Assembly (NCBI GenBank): GCA_015075635.1
Contig: JABTUA010000002.1
Location: forward strand, 372,001 to 436,000
Origin: Polyangiaceae bacterium
GTDB lineage: Bacteria > Myxococcota_A > Polyangia > Polyangiales > Polyangiaceae
Direction: 5' to 3'
DNA: 64,000 nt
Shown here: piece by piece, positions 54,627 through 62,113 of the stretch
Position numbering within the stretch: position 1 is the stretch's first letter
Layout of the letters: each line of letters begins with the position of its first letter
The notes under the pieces: generated by a model
The model's input: the letters and a program-made list of their open reading frames with translations, nothing else
The model's database searches: none
What the model was told of the DNA's origin: nothing
Program-made: the position numbers and the translations under genes

Positions 54627-55118
54627 ATGCATGAGCTCAATCGCGAGCCCGGAAGTCTCGAGACCGATCACGTCGAGGTGCGCAACCTGAAGGCCGATGA
54701 CCTGGACTGGGTCGTCCGCATCGACAGCCAGCACAGCGGCAAGCAGCGCCGCGAGTACTACAAGGTGAAGCTCGCCGAGGTCGCCAAGGACACCGGCATC
54801 AAGATCAGCCTCGCCGCCTTCGTCAAAGGCGAGCCCGCCGGCTTCCTGATGGGGCGCCTGTACTACGGCGAGTTCGGTCAACCCGAGCCGGTCGCCATCC
54901 TCGACTCCCTCGGCGTCGGCAGCGCCTTCGGCGGCCAGCACGTGGGCGCCGCGCTGATGCGCCAGCTCGAGATGAACCTGGCAGCGCTCGGAATCGAGAG
55001 GCTCCAGACGCAGATCGAGTGGGACCAGGTGGATCTGATCAAGTTTTTCCAGAGAGCGGGCTTCAAGCCGGCGGCGAGGTTGTGTCTGGAGAAGCCGGTG
55101 AAGAGGCCGGTGGGGTAG
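54627..55118 (+). CDS. GNAT-family acetyltransferase, last gene of the benzoyl-CoA operon
   Basis: The 163-residue protein has the GNAT fold: VEVRNLKADDLDWVVRID (N-terminal strand and helix), FVKGEPAGFLMGRLYYGEF, ILDSLGVGSAFGGQHVGAAL (acetyl-CoA loop, atypical Q/R-x-x-G-x-G/A) and VDLIKFFQRAGFKPA. The acceptor is unknown; a small GNAT (BadL) that acetylates aminobenzoates is known beside the bad genes of Rhodopseudomonas, a possible parallel. A GGAGG lies 9 nt before the ATG. A 5'-truncated copy lies at 58308-58703. Confidence 0.85.
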   Translation: MHELNREPGSLETDHVEVRNLKADDLDWVVRIDSQHSGKQRREYYKVKLAEVAKDTGIKISLAAFVKGEPAGFLMGRLYYGEFGQPEPVAILDSLGVGSAFGGQHVGAALMRQLEMNLAALGIERLQTQIEWDQVDLIKFFQRAGFKPAARLCLEKPVKRPVG

Positions 55119-55130
55119 CGAGCGCCGTCG

Positions 55131-55487
55131 CTACTCCACGCGTTTGGCGTTGGGGTAGCAGTAGGCGCCACCACCGAAGTTGATGGTTCCGCCAGCCGTG
55201 TAGACCACCTCGACGCACGGCTGGCCGGTCGCGCAGTACTGGGGCGGGTCGCACCGGAGCTCGACGGAACCCAGGTGCGTCCCTCGGCAGCCGCCATCGA
55301 CCATCTCCTCGATGCTCAGGGTCGTCGACTCGACCCCCGGCTTGACGCAGGTGTAAGTGTACACATTGCACAGGTCGCACGGCGGCACCTGTCCGGCATC
55401 CACGGCGTCGTCATCCCGACCGGGCTCTGACGCGCAGCCAACCCACAGGACGCATGCGAGCACTGAGAATGCGCAACGGGGGGTCAC
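55131..55487 (-). CDS. Small cysteine-rich lipoprotein
   Basis: The GTG at 55487 overlaps the stop of the upstream lipoprotein gene (GTGA) and gives VTPRCAFSVLACVLWVGC, a lipoprotein signal with the lipobox VGC. About 100 residues follow with eight cysteines (PPCDLCNVYTYTC, DPPQYCATGQPC) and a beta-rich end. No family is recognised. It forms a two-gene operon with the protein upstream and is convergent with the benzoyl-CoA operon, 12 nt from its end. Confidence 0.7.
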   Translation of the reverse strand: MTPRCAFSVLACVLWVGCASEPGRDDDAVDAGQVPPCDLCNVYTYTCVKPGVESTTLSIEEMVDGGCRGTHLGSVELRCDPPQYCATGQPCVEVVYTAGGTINFGGGAYCYPNAKRVE

Positions 55488-56416
55488 TTGGACGCCGCAC
55501 CGTGCCACGCCCAGCACTTCGCGTTCCCCGCCTGGCACTCTGTCCAGTCAGCGACTCCGATGGTCGTCACCAGTCCGGCGCTGGTCGACTCCGAGTCGTA
55601 CGCTGCCGATTTGGAGCCATCTTCCACGTTCTGTCCTGCGCCCATGGCCGCTTTCTCGAGCAACACGGCAGCCGGCTGCTTGATGTCGAACCCCTTGGTC
55701 AGTTGCACAACGACGACGTCCGACGCGACAGTCGCGGTTGAAGACACGCACATCGAACCGATCAGGATGCACTTCGAGATCGCGACGCCGTTTTGGCTCG
55801 CCAGCTTGTTCGCGGAGACAGTGCCCAGTTCCAGCGGCTCACTGAACTCGAGGCGCAAGACCGATGGGCTCTTCGCGGTCCATTCGGTGCTAGTGAGATG
55901 TGGGGCACTCGAGGTGAAGAATGCTAAACTCCAAGGACTCGCGGCGGCACCGGTCCCCGGTTGCGCCCGAACCGCCAGCTTGGTGTCTTCGTGGATCTCG
56001 AGCCGATACCAGCGCGATGGCGCGAGCGGGGTCGCCGGGACAACCGCGACTCGATGCCCAAGGCCGGGCTCGCCGTACTTGACCTCGACCGCGCTGATGG
56101 TCGCCGGCGTTACGGCTCCGTCGGACGCGATGAACCGCGCACGCTGGGTTAGCAAAGGGTGATAGGGTTCGCTCGGGCCGTATTTGACGGCGATCCGGAA
56201 AACGAACTTGGGCTCGCTGCCGGTGTTGGTCCTCACGTAGTGCGACTCGGGCTCGAGCTCCAGGGTTTCCCAGGCAGGCGCGCTGTCCGCTGTTCCCCCC
56301 TCCGGTTGCGCAGGTGGAACGCTCGAACCGCTGGCAGGCGGAGCCGGCTCGATGGGCGAGCAACCCGCGACGGTGGCAGTGACGATTCCAGCCCAGAGTA
56401 TCGTTCTCGTGTACAT
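55484..56416 (-). CDS. Exported lipoprotein with Ig-like (bacterial invasin/SbsA-type) region
   Basis: The lipobox is ATVAGC (Cys at about 19). The 290-residue mature part has a strand-rich layout. A segment such as SPSVLRLEFSEPLELGTVSANKL is typical of SbsA/Big-5 Ig-like domains found in large myxobacterial surface proteins. One pair of cysteines (KCILIGSMC) and a C-terminal CQAGNAKC may form disulfides. It lies 8 nt after the metalloprotease gene and is coupled to the small lipoprotein by GTGA. Confidence 0.65.
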   Translation of the reverse strand: MYTRTILWAGIVTATVAGCSPIEPAPPASGSSVPPAQPEGGTADSAPAWETLELEPESHYVRTNTGSEPKFVFRIAVKYGPSEPYHPLLTQRARFIASDGAVTPATISAVEVKYGEPGLGHRVAVVPATPLAPSRWYRLEIHEDTKLAVRAQPGTGAAASPWSLAFFTSSAPHLTSTEWTAKSPSVLRLEFSEPLELGTVSANKLASQNGVAISKCILIGSMCVSSTATVASDVVVVQLTKGFDIKQPAAVLLEKAAMGAGQNVEDGSKSAAYDSESTSAGLVTTIGVADWTECQAGNAKCWAWHGAASK

Positions 56417-56424
56417 TCGAGACC

Positions 56425-58032
56425 TCAGTAGATCTTGTTCACGTTGATCTGAGCTTGCGCCCAGTAGTTGTCAGGTAGGACCTTGGACGGGTCTGCCGTT
56501 TCTCCGCTCCAAGGCGGCACGCCGGCAGGGACCAGCATGTCTGCCAACTCCCACATCGCTCCGGAGGACGAGCAGTTGAACCCAAGCGGCGGATAGAAGC
56601 CCGGACGGGGGTCTCGGCAGTGGTTGTGTCCGGTGCAGAGGATGTGACTGTTCCCCGGCCCGTTCATCAGGCTGTGCCCGCAGAATGGCCCGGTATTCAA
56701 CCAGGGGCCTGAGTACTCATTTGGGAGTCCAAGCAGCGCGTGTCCGAACTCATGCGCGAGCACGAACGGTTCGAATGTGTTCTGGACCACTCCGCTGCAA
56801 ACCCAGTGCGGCAGTCGTACGGTGGCACCGACAAACTCGCCACTACTTTGACCAATCGTGCACGCATCTGGATCCGAGAGTTGCGTCATGCAGACTTCGC
56901 AGCTCGGATCGCAAGTCTGGCACCACTCCTTGTCCTCACAGGCGGGCGTCGTGTAGAAGTTCCACGACTCGATGAATTGCCCACCCTGGGTCGCCTGCGC
57001 ATACGCGAGCGACGTGCGCTTCAGCATGGTCTGGTAGTCCGTCCAGAAGTGCCCGAAGCCGGGACCGAAGTTGTCTGCGGGCGTACAGACCTTTCGGGTT
57101 TTCGGGTTTTCCGCGTGGGCGTGCAGCGTGAAATGGCCTGCGGCGTTGTAGGCACGGACCCCGATGTAGAGCATCCTGGCCAGTGGCTGGTCACCGGGAA
57201 CGGTGAGTGACTCCCCAGCCCCGCTCAGCGTACCGGTCGGGTTGCTGTTGTATCCGCGTAGGTCCCAGCTGCTGTTGTCGGGCGTTGACGTTGCGTAGCT
57301 CACGTATAGATCGAAGTCTGCCGAGGCCACTGACGCAGCGAGAACGTCCAGCGTGATGACCATCTTTCGATACGCAGGCTGCACCACCCGGAGATAGATC
57401 ACGTCGCCGGCCCCCAACAGCACCCCGTCGATTCGGCGATTGGCGGGGATCTCGGCCTGGTTGACCGTCGGATTCGCCGAAGGCTCACACATCGGGAGGA
57501 CCTGGCTGAACCACGGGAAGTTCTGCCTGGTTACCGAGCTGTCCGAGTACCAGCGAAGGTCCAGGTATCGCTTGGTGGCGTCGCCCGCAAGTTGCCACGC
57601 CGGAGTTCCCAGCGGTCCGAGGCCAGCGGGGAGGTAGCCGTGGTACTGCCACTGCTCCCCGTACTTGCCGGTCACATAGAAACGGTCATACCAGGTCTCG
57701 GAGTCCCAGTGGGGCTCGCCCACCCATCTCATGAGGTACTTGACGTTCGAATTGGCGTACAGGCGCCAGCTGTAGTCCGTGTTGAGGTGATACGAACTCG
57801 AGTCATTCGTGTTCGTCGGGAATTGGCGAGAACCAATGTCCACGGAGACGGGCGTGTCGTACCAGCCTGACGAACAAGTGCGTTGCGTGAATCCAGCTGC
57901 GTTCGCCTCGGCTTGGGTCAGCAGCCCAACGAGGGTCGCAGCCCCGGCGAGCCCGATGCCCGATGCCCGATGCCCGATGCCCGATGCCCGATGCCCGATG
58001 CCCGATGCCCGATGCCCGATGCCCGCCCGCAT
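56425..58032 (-). CDS. Secreted zinc metalloprotease with repeat-encoded N-terminus
   Basis: The mature protein has a beta-rich N-terminal part (about 45-210), a PPC-like domain (about 215-330; DFDLYVSYATSTPDNSSWDLR) and a C-terminal zincin domain with HEFGHALLGLPNEYS. There His427 and His431 bind zinc and Glu428 is catalytic; the third ligand is not certain. The start region is odd: directly after the ATG at 58032 come ten 7-bp repeats that encode Arg-Ala-Ser-Gly-Ile-Gly-His units, then the hydrophobic core LAGAATLVGLLTQAEANA. There is no other start codon in this frame and no Shine-Dalgarno. The repeat number decides whether the ATG is in frame. Confidence 0.8.
   Translation of the reverse strand: MRAGIGHRASGIGHRASGIGHRASGIGLAGAATLVGLLTQAEANAAGFTQRTCSSGWYDTPVSVDIGSRQFPTNTNDSSSYHLNTDYSWRLYANSNVKYLMRWVGEPHWDSETWYDRFYVTGKYGEQWQYHGYLPAGLGPLGTPAWQLAGDATKRYLDLRWYSDSSVTRQNFPWFSQVLPMCEPSANPTVNQAEIPANRRIDGVLLGAGDVIYLRVVQPAYRKMVITLDVLAASVASADFDLYVSYATSTPDNSSWDLRGYNSNPTGTLSGAGESLTVPGDQPLARMLYIGVRAYNAAGHFTLHAHAENPKTRKVCTPADNFGPGFGHFWTDYQTMLKRTSLAYAQATQGGQFIESWNFYTTPACEDKEWCQTCDPSCEVCMTQLSDPDACTIGQSSGEFVGATVRLPHWVCSGVVQNTFEPFVLAHEFGHALLGLPNEYSGPWLNTGPFCGHSLMNGPGNSHILCTGHNHCRDPRPGFYPPLGFNCSSSGAMWELADMLVPAGVPPWSGETADPSKVLPDNYWAQAQINVNKIY
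57951..58024. repeat. Ten-copy 7-bp repeat at the metalloprotease start
   Basis: Ten perfect copies of GCCCGAT (57951-58020) plus GCCC lie just inside the start codon of the metalloprotease gene. A 7-bp unit shifts the frame by one base for each copy gained or lost, so 10 copies (as here), 7 or 13 keep the gene on, others turn it off. Confidence 0.9.
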
Positions 58033-58167
58033 GGCACGATTGTAGGTGTGCGCAACGGCGAGTCAACGCCCGCAGGCCACATGACGAGCGCGACTTGACT
58101 GATCTCAAGAGCCACGCGCGAGCACTCGGGCGAGAGACGACCTCGAGCATCGTCATCGCGCAGCGGA

Positions 58168-58271
58168 CTCGGAGCGACGCGTCCCCTCCAGCCGCGTGAG
58201 CGCGAGCAGCGGCAAGACGCCGGTGGGCTTGATAGGACGCCACTGCTCGCGCTCACCGGCTTTGGAGGGGA
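58168..58271. repeat. Dispersed structured element, copy 1
   Basis: This roughly 104-bp sequence recurs at 59263-59366 in the same orientation. It can form a perfect 14-bp stem (58196-58209 with 58243-58256) around a 33-nt loop. It lies in the gap before the truncated GNAT copy. The flanking gap 58033-58307 has no gene. Confidence 0.75.
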
Positions 58272-58307
58272 CCGTCGAGCGAAGCGAGACGAGGGGAGGC
58301 ACAAAGA

Positions 58308-58703
58308 GACAGCCAGCACAGCGGCAAGCAGCGCCGCGAGTACTACAAGGTGAAGCTCGCCGAGGTGGCGAAGGACACCGGCATCAAGATCTCGCTGGCC
58401 GCCTTCGTGAAAGGGGAGCCCGCCGGTTTCCTGATGGGCCGCCTCTACTACGGCGAGTTCGGCCAGCCCGAGCCCGTCGCCATCCTCGACTCCCTCGGCG
58501 TCGGCAGCGCCTTCGGCGGCCAGCACGTGGGCGCCGCGCTGATGCGTCAGCTCGAGATGAATCTGGCGGCGCTCGGCATCGAGAGGCTTCAGACCCAGAT
58601 CGAGTGGGACCAGGTGGATCTGATCAAGTTCTTCCAGAGGGCTGGCTTCAAGCCGGCGGCGAGGTTGTGTTTGGAGAAGGCGGTGAAGAGGCCGGTGGGG
58701 TAG
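58308..58703 (+). pseudogene. Truncated copy of the operon's GNAT acetyltransferase
   Basis: From 58308 to the stop at 58703 the DNA aligns without gaps to 54723-55118. I count about 25 differences in about 398 bp; nearly all are silent and only one changes a residue (Pro to Ala near the end). The first 32 codons are missing: upstream sequence is unrelated and has no start codon in frame after the stop at 58233. The only internal start is GTG at 58350, which would give 117 residues without the first strand and helix of the fold. It is probably inactive. The silent pattern shows that both copies diverged under selection before the truncation. Confidence 0.8.
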
Positions 58704-58712
58704 CGCCCCACC

Positions 58713-59031
58713 TCAGCTCTCGAAACCCAGCGCGAGAAGCACAGCCGCTCGCACTTCGCGCCAGCGTGCCTCGGGGAGGTGAGCCAGCAGCGGCCCGATG
58801 TGAGCGCGATCAACGCTGCGAATCCACTCCGGCTTGAGAACGCACGCGGTGGGCACCCCATCCTCTTCGTTCAGTGCTACTTCCCACTGCAGTCCTTCGG
58901 CCCTGCGACGAAAGTGGCACCACCGGGACCTGGGAGAGCGAGGGCAACGCGCGCGCATTGCCTGGGATGAGCACGGGACGCCGCTTGTCCGGCGACGCAA
59001 ATCGAAACCACCGGATGTCACCGCGGAGCAT
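58713..59031 (-). pseudogene. PemK/MazF-type toxin gene with frameshift
   Basis: From the ATG at 59031 the frame reads MLRGDIRWFRFASPDKRRPV and continues to VPVVPLSSQ, the typical N-terminal half of a PemK/MazF endoribonuclease. The C-terminal half, LQWEVALNEEDGVPTACVLK then PEWIRSVDRAHIGPLLAHLP and a final LALGFES, is in another frame. One extra base near 58890-58897 explains the break; removing it restores a protein of about 105 residues, the normal length. As printed it cannot be made. Its start overlaps the candidate antitoxin by 14 nt, as in toxin-antitoxin pairs. Confidence 0.72.
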
Positions 59032-59188
59032 CGGCAGGGAAGTCCGGCTCGGCGTCATCCTCGATCGGGCCCTGCGGTCCCTTGGCAACCCACAAGCGCC
59101 AGGCTGCAAGGTTATCCGCAGCGGAAAGCGCTCTCGGATCTTCCTCGGGCCCTGCTTCTGGTCGGCTGACTTCGGCGGGGTTCGCCAT
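59018..59188 (-). CDS. Candidate antitoxin of the PemK/MazF-type pair
   Basis: The 56-residue, acidic protein starts at ATG 59188 (MANPAEVSRPEAGPEEDPRA). It has one short helix (NLAAWRLWVAKG) and an acidic tail (EDDAEPDFPADAPR). It has no clear family match. The assignment rests on its position: it precedes and overlaps the toxin start by 14 nt on the same strand, and its size and charge are those of antitoxins. With the toxin broken it would be unnecessary. Confidence 0.45.
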   Translation of the reverse strand: MANPAEVSRPEAGPEEDPRALSAADNLAAWRLWVAKGPQGPIEDDAEPDFPADAPR

Positions 59189-59262
59189 TCGTCCAAGCTT
59201 ACGGCGAGCCAACCCTGGGCGCAATGACCCCCACCTCATCACCGTCATCGGGACGATGCAAG

Positions 59263-59366
59263 CTCGGAGCGACGCGTCCCCTCCGCCCGCGTGCGCGCGA
59301 GCATCGGCAAGACGTCGGTGGTCTTGGCAAGGCGCTTCCGCTCGCGCGCACCGGGCTTGGAAGGGA
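59263..59366. repeat. Dispersed structured element, copy 2
   Basis: This second copy of the 58168 element keeps the stem (59291-59302 with 59340-59351, 12 bp, perfect). At one pair the copy 1 A-T is replaced by C-G on both arms, so pairing is kept. An inner CAAGAC/GTCTTG stem is also possible. Together the two copies flank the GNAT remnant and the toxin-antitoxin pair as direct repeats. Confidence 0.75.
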
Positions 59367-59389
59367 GGCAGGATCACTCGGCAGGGAGC

Positions 59390-59632
59390 TCATTCGCGCT
59401 CCAGGTCCAGGGCGCGCTGAAAGTCCTTCTCGGCGCTTCGAAGCTCCGAGATGGCGCCGTCGATGCGCTCCCACTCGACCGGAGCCCACCGCAGCAGCCC
59501 GCGGTACTGCTCGATCACGTCTTGGAGTGAGGTGCTGCTCGTCGGATCGGCCGCCGGGGCGGCCGCGCGGGTCAAGCGTGCGCACGCCACGCTCAGCGTC
59601 AGTATCCAGAGACAGAGGCCGAGTTTCTTCAT
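59390..59632 (-). CDS. Small lipoprotein (80 residues)
   Basis: The ATG at 59632 gives a short signal with a lipobox-like LSVAC (Cys at about 17), then an Ala/Thr linker and a helical region (LQDVIEQYRGLLRWAPVEWE and an amphipathic ISELRSAEKDFQRAL). It has coding character and no overlap with other genes. No family is recognised and the ribosome site is weak (GAGG about 9 nt upstream). Function unknown. Confidence 0.5.
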   Translation of the reverse strand: MKKLGLCLWILTLSVACARLTRAAAPAADPTSSTSLQDVIEQYRGLLRWAPVEWERIDGAISELRSAEKDFQRALDLERE

Positions 59633-59720
59633 GGGATCCCTCGCTGTCGTCGCCCGCTTCGCAGGCAGTGCAAGACAGGCGCCACTCGTGAAGCCGCAGG
59701 GAGCCGGCGCGGAACCCCGC

Positions 59721-59966
59721 GGGATCCGTCACGGAGCTCGAGGCCCGGCGTGGGTCGGGTGCGGACTCGAGGCCGCAGCCATCGGCCGCGACGCCGCTCG
59801 TCGCGGCGTTTCGGCGAAGAACCCGGCCGCTGTCAGGGTCAACCCGGGCCGTACACCGTCTGCTTGGCGCTCACGCCTTTCAGCTCGTGGTCGCCCAAGG
59901 AGACGGCGCGCCGCGTGTGCTGCCAGCTCCGCGCTGAGCAGCGGCCGCTCGCCCAGCTTGCTCGCT
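59721..59966. repeat. Remnant duplicate of the cyclase 3' end
   Basis: These roughly 246 bases closely match 60598-60849, which covers the last 44 or so codons of the cyclase gene (minus strand) and about 118 bases beyond its stop. In this copy 5 bases are missing relative to the intact gene (AGACGGCGCG against AGACGACTGGGCGCG), so it is out of frame. The two copies are direct repeats that enclose the lipoprotein gene at 60107. The rest of the 59633-60106 gap shows no gene. Confidence 0.8.
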
Positions 59967-60106
59967 GGCTCGCAGCTCGTGCCGAAGTGGGCGCGGTTCC
60001 GGTCCTGGAACCGCCTGCCTCGTCCGTCTACTTGATTTGCTGGCGCGCACCTGTAGCCTGGCGCGGCCCCAGCGGACGGGAGGAGCCAATGGCTCAGGAG
60101 GACGAG

Positions 60107-60505
60107 ATGCGCATGGTGAAGATCGCAGGACTCTCGGTCGCGATGATCGGCGTCTGCCTCGGCAGCCTCGGCTGCGACAAGATCCTGAAGGCGGCCAAGA
60201 AGAGCCAGAAACACGCGGCCATCGCCTACGACGAGAAGACGGGAGGGTGGGGCTACAGCCACGATCACCTGACCGCGGAGCTCGCCAAAAAGGCCGCGAC
60301 CGCCAAGTGCTCGACGTGCACCGTGCGCCTCACCTGGAACCAGGGCTGCGGCGCTCTCGCGCAGTCGGAGAGCAAGAAGGAGATCATGACCACGGCGCTG
60401 GGGAGCAACCGCCCCGCCGCCGAGAGCGCCGCCAAGAAGGAGTGCGTCGACAAGGGTGGCGGCACCTGCAAGGTGCTCGTCTACGCCTGCAACAGCACCA
60501 ACTGA
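60107..60505 (+). CDS. DUF4189-like small exported lipoprotein
   Basis: The ATG at 60107 follows AGGAG with good spacing; an ATG at 60089 is less well placed. The signal ends in the lipobox GSLGC (Cys at about 23). A Lys/Ala-rich linker precedes a domain with the DUF4189-like pattern WGYSHDHLTAELAKKAATAK, CTVRLTWNQGCGALA and KVLVYACNSTN, including four or more cysteines for disulfides. Function unknown. The gene is enclosed by the two direct repeats of the cyclase 3' end, suggesting it arrived or moved with that duplication. Confidence 0.72.
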   Translation: MRMVKIAGLSVAMIGVCLGSLGCDKILKAAKKSQKHAAIAYDEKTGGWGYSHDHLTAELAKKAATAKCSTCTVRLTWNQGCGALAQSESKKEIMTTALGSNRPAAESAAKKECVDKGGGTCKVLVYACNSTN

Positions 60506-60597
60506 GCCCCCGGCCGACGTGGCCCTCCCGTGGAGGCAGCGCCGGCGCTGAGCCCGCTTGGCGTCTGGTGAGCGCACTCGCTCTCCTCCGGGGACAC

Positions 60598-60849
60598 GGG
60601 ACCCGTCACGGAGCTCGAGGCCCGGCGTGCGTCGACTGCGGACAAAGGGCCGCAGCCATCGGCCGGGAGGCCGCTCGTCGCGGCGTTTCGGCGAAGAACC
60701 CGGCCGCCGTCAGGGTCAACCCGGCTCGTACACCGTCTGCTTGGCGCTCACGCCTTTCAGCTCGTGCTCGCCCAAGGAGACGACTGGGCGCGCCGCGTGT
60801 GCTGCCAGCTCCGCGCTGAGCAGCTGCCGCTTGCCCAGCTTGCTCGCCA
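60598..60849. repeat. Intact partner of the cyclase 3'-end duplication
   Basis: This is the copy that ends the working cyclase gene (stop at 60716). Its left boundary with the 59721 copy begins at GGGACCCGTCACGGAGCTCG. Homology ends inside the cyclase coding region near 60849. Confidence 0.8.
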
Positions 60850-61876
60850 GGGCTTCGATGCGCGCTGCCAGGTTGATTGCCGGGCCGATGCAGGTGAAGT
60901 CGAGCCGATTCGCGCCGCCGATGTTGCCGTAGGTCACGTCGCCCACGTGTTGGGCGAGGCCGAACTGGAGCGCGGGCTCGCCCCGCGCGGCGCGCGCCTC
61001 GTTCAGCTGCGCGAGCGCGGCGAAGGCCTCGTCTGCCGCCGTCAGCGCGGCCTGACACGCCGGCTTCGGGTCCTCACCGAAGATGGGGAAGATGGCGAGC
61101 AAGCCGTCTCCGATGAACTTCAGCACCTCTCCGCCGTGCTTCTGGATGAAGGGGACCTGGCACTCGAACAGCTCGTTCAGCGTGCGGATCATCGCGCCGG
61201 GCTCGGTGCGATCCGCCATGCTGGTGAAACCGCGCAGATCGGAGAACCAGATCACGCAACGAATGAGCTCGGTGTCCCCACGCAGGATGTGACCCTTGAG
61301 GATGCGGTCGCCGGCGTTTCGCCCCACGTACGTGTCGAGCAGGTTCACGGCCGTGCGGCTCAGGGCGAGGATCTCCGCCACGCGCGAGAGCGGGCGGCAG
61401 ACCTGCACCAGCGCGTCGATGTGATCGTCGGAGAACCCGTCGGGTGACGCGGTGGCGAAGGTGATGGCGTGGGTCGAGCCGTTCATGAAGCGCATCGGCA
61501 GCACGACGTAGTCCGTCATGCCCTGCTCGGCGAGCTCCTGGATCACCGAGAGCTCACCGGGACCCTCGAGCGCGATCCGGCAGCGAAACGGCTGGGCGTT
61601 CGCCAGCACTCGCCCGACGGGGCTGTTCTCGAACGCCGGCGTGCGGAGGATCGCGTGGCTGGCCTCGTTCACCTGTATCGGCGCCCCCGGCTTCCAGCGA
61701 AACGCCCGGCCCATGATGTGGGGATGCAACGTCTGAACGAAAGCCGCGATGCGCTCGACCGGGATGCCGGCCGTGACCAGGTCCGGGCAGAAGCGCTCCA
61801 GCACGGCGACCGGATTGGTGGCGCCGGGAGCCCCGTCCACCAACCAGTCGAACAGCTCTTGGACGTCGGGAGGCAT
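60716..61876 (-). CDS. Class III adenylate/guanylate cyclase
   Basis: The C-terminal catalytic domain (about residues 205-386) shows IWFSDLRGFTSMADR with the first metal Asp, GEVLKFIGDGLLAIFP with the second Asp, and GNIGGANRLDFTCIGPAINLAARIE with purine/ribose residues. This is a class III nucleotide cyclase making cAMP or cGMP. The N-terminal 200 residues (AFVQTLHPHIMGRAFRWKPG, LPMRFMNGSTHAITFATASPD) resemble a GAF-like sensor found in this cyclase type. The ATG at 61876 is preferred; a GTG at 61975 would add 33 residues. Its last codons are duplicated at 59721. Confidence 0.9.
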   Translation of the reverse strand: MPPDVQELFDWLVDGAPGATNPVAVLERFCPDLVTAGIPVERIAAFVQTLHPHIMGRAFRWKPGAPIQVNEASHAILRTPAFENSPVGRVLANAQPFRCRIALEGPGELSVIQELAEQGMTDYVVLPMRFMNGSTHAITFATASPDGFSDDHIDALVQVCRPLSRVAEILALSRTAVNLLDTYVGRNAGDRILKGHILRGDTELIRCVIWFSDLRGFTSMADRTEPGAMIRTLNELFECQVPFIQKHGGEVLKFIGDGLLAIFPIFGEDPKPACQAALTAADEAFAALAQLNEARAARGEPALQFGLAQHVGDVTYGNIGGANRLDFTCIGPAINLAARIEALASKLGKRQLLSAELAAHAARPVVSLGEHELKGVSAKQTVYEPG

Positions 61877-62113
61877 GCGGCCCGAGTGTAGTTCAACCTG
61901 CGCCGGACTCGCGCTCACTGAAACGTCGCCAGCATCGTGGTGTCCCCGCTGATGGCCAGCGCGTGAACGACCCACTCGCCGGCGAAGCGCCAGTGTGAAC
62001 GGCCGTCAGCGGCTGTGGTGTGAAGGGCCGTTGGCAGCGAAAGGTGGGCGAATCTCGCAGGAAAACGCGGGCACGGAGGAAGCGCGAAGTGCTGCCTCCG
62101 TAGATCGAGGTGA

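Noticed and set aside
57951..58024. Short repeats considered as a CRISPR array
   Set aside because: The 7-bp units are directly adjacent with no spacers, and there are no cas genes.
59199..59732. Arg/Ser-rich minus-strand frame over the second structured repeat
   Set aside because: It overlaps the small lipoprotein gene and the repeat, with no start signal and no coding character.
59721..60849. Direct repeats considered as attL/attR of an integrative element
   Set aside because: They are about 250 bp long and imperfect, no integrase is near, and the enclosed DNA holds one small gene. Tandem duplication is simpler.
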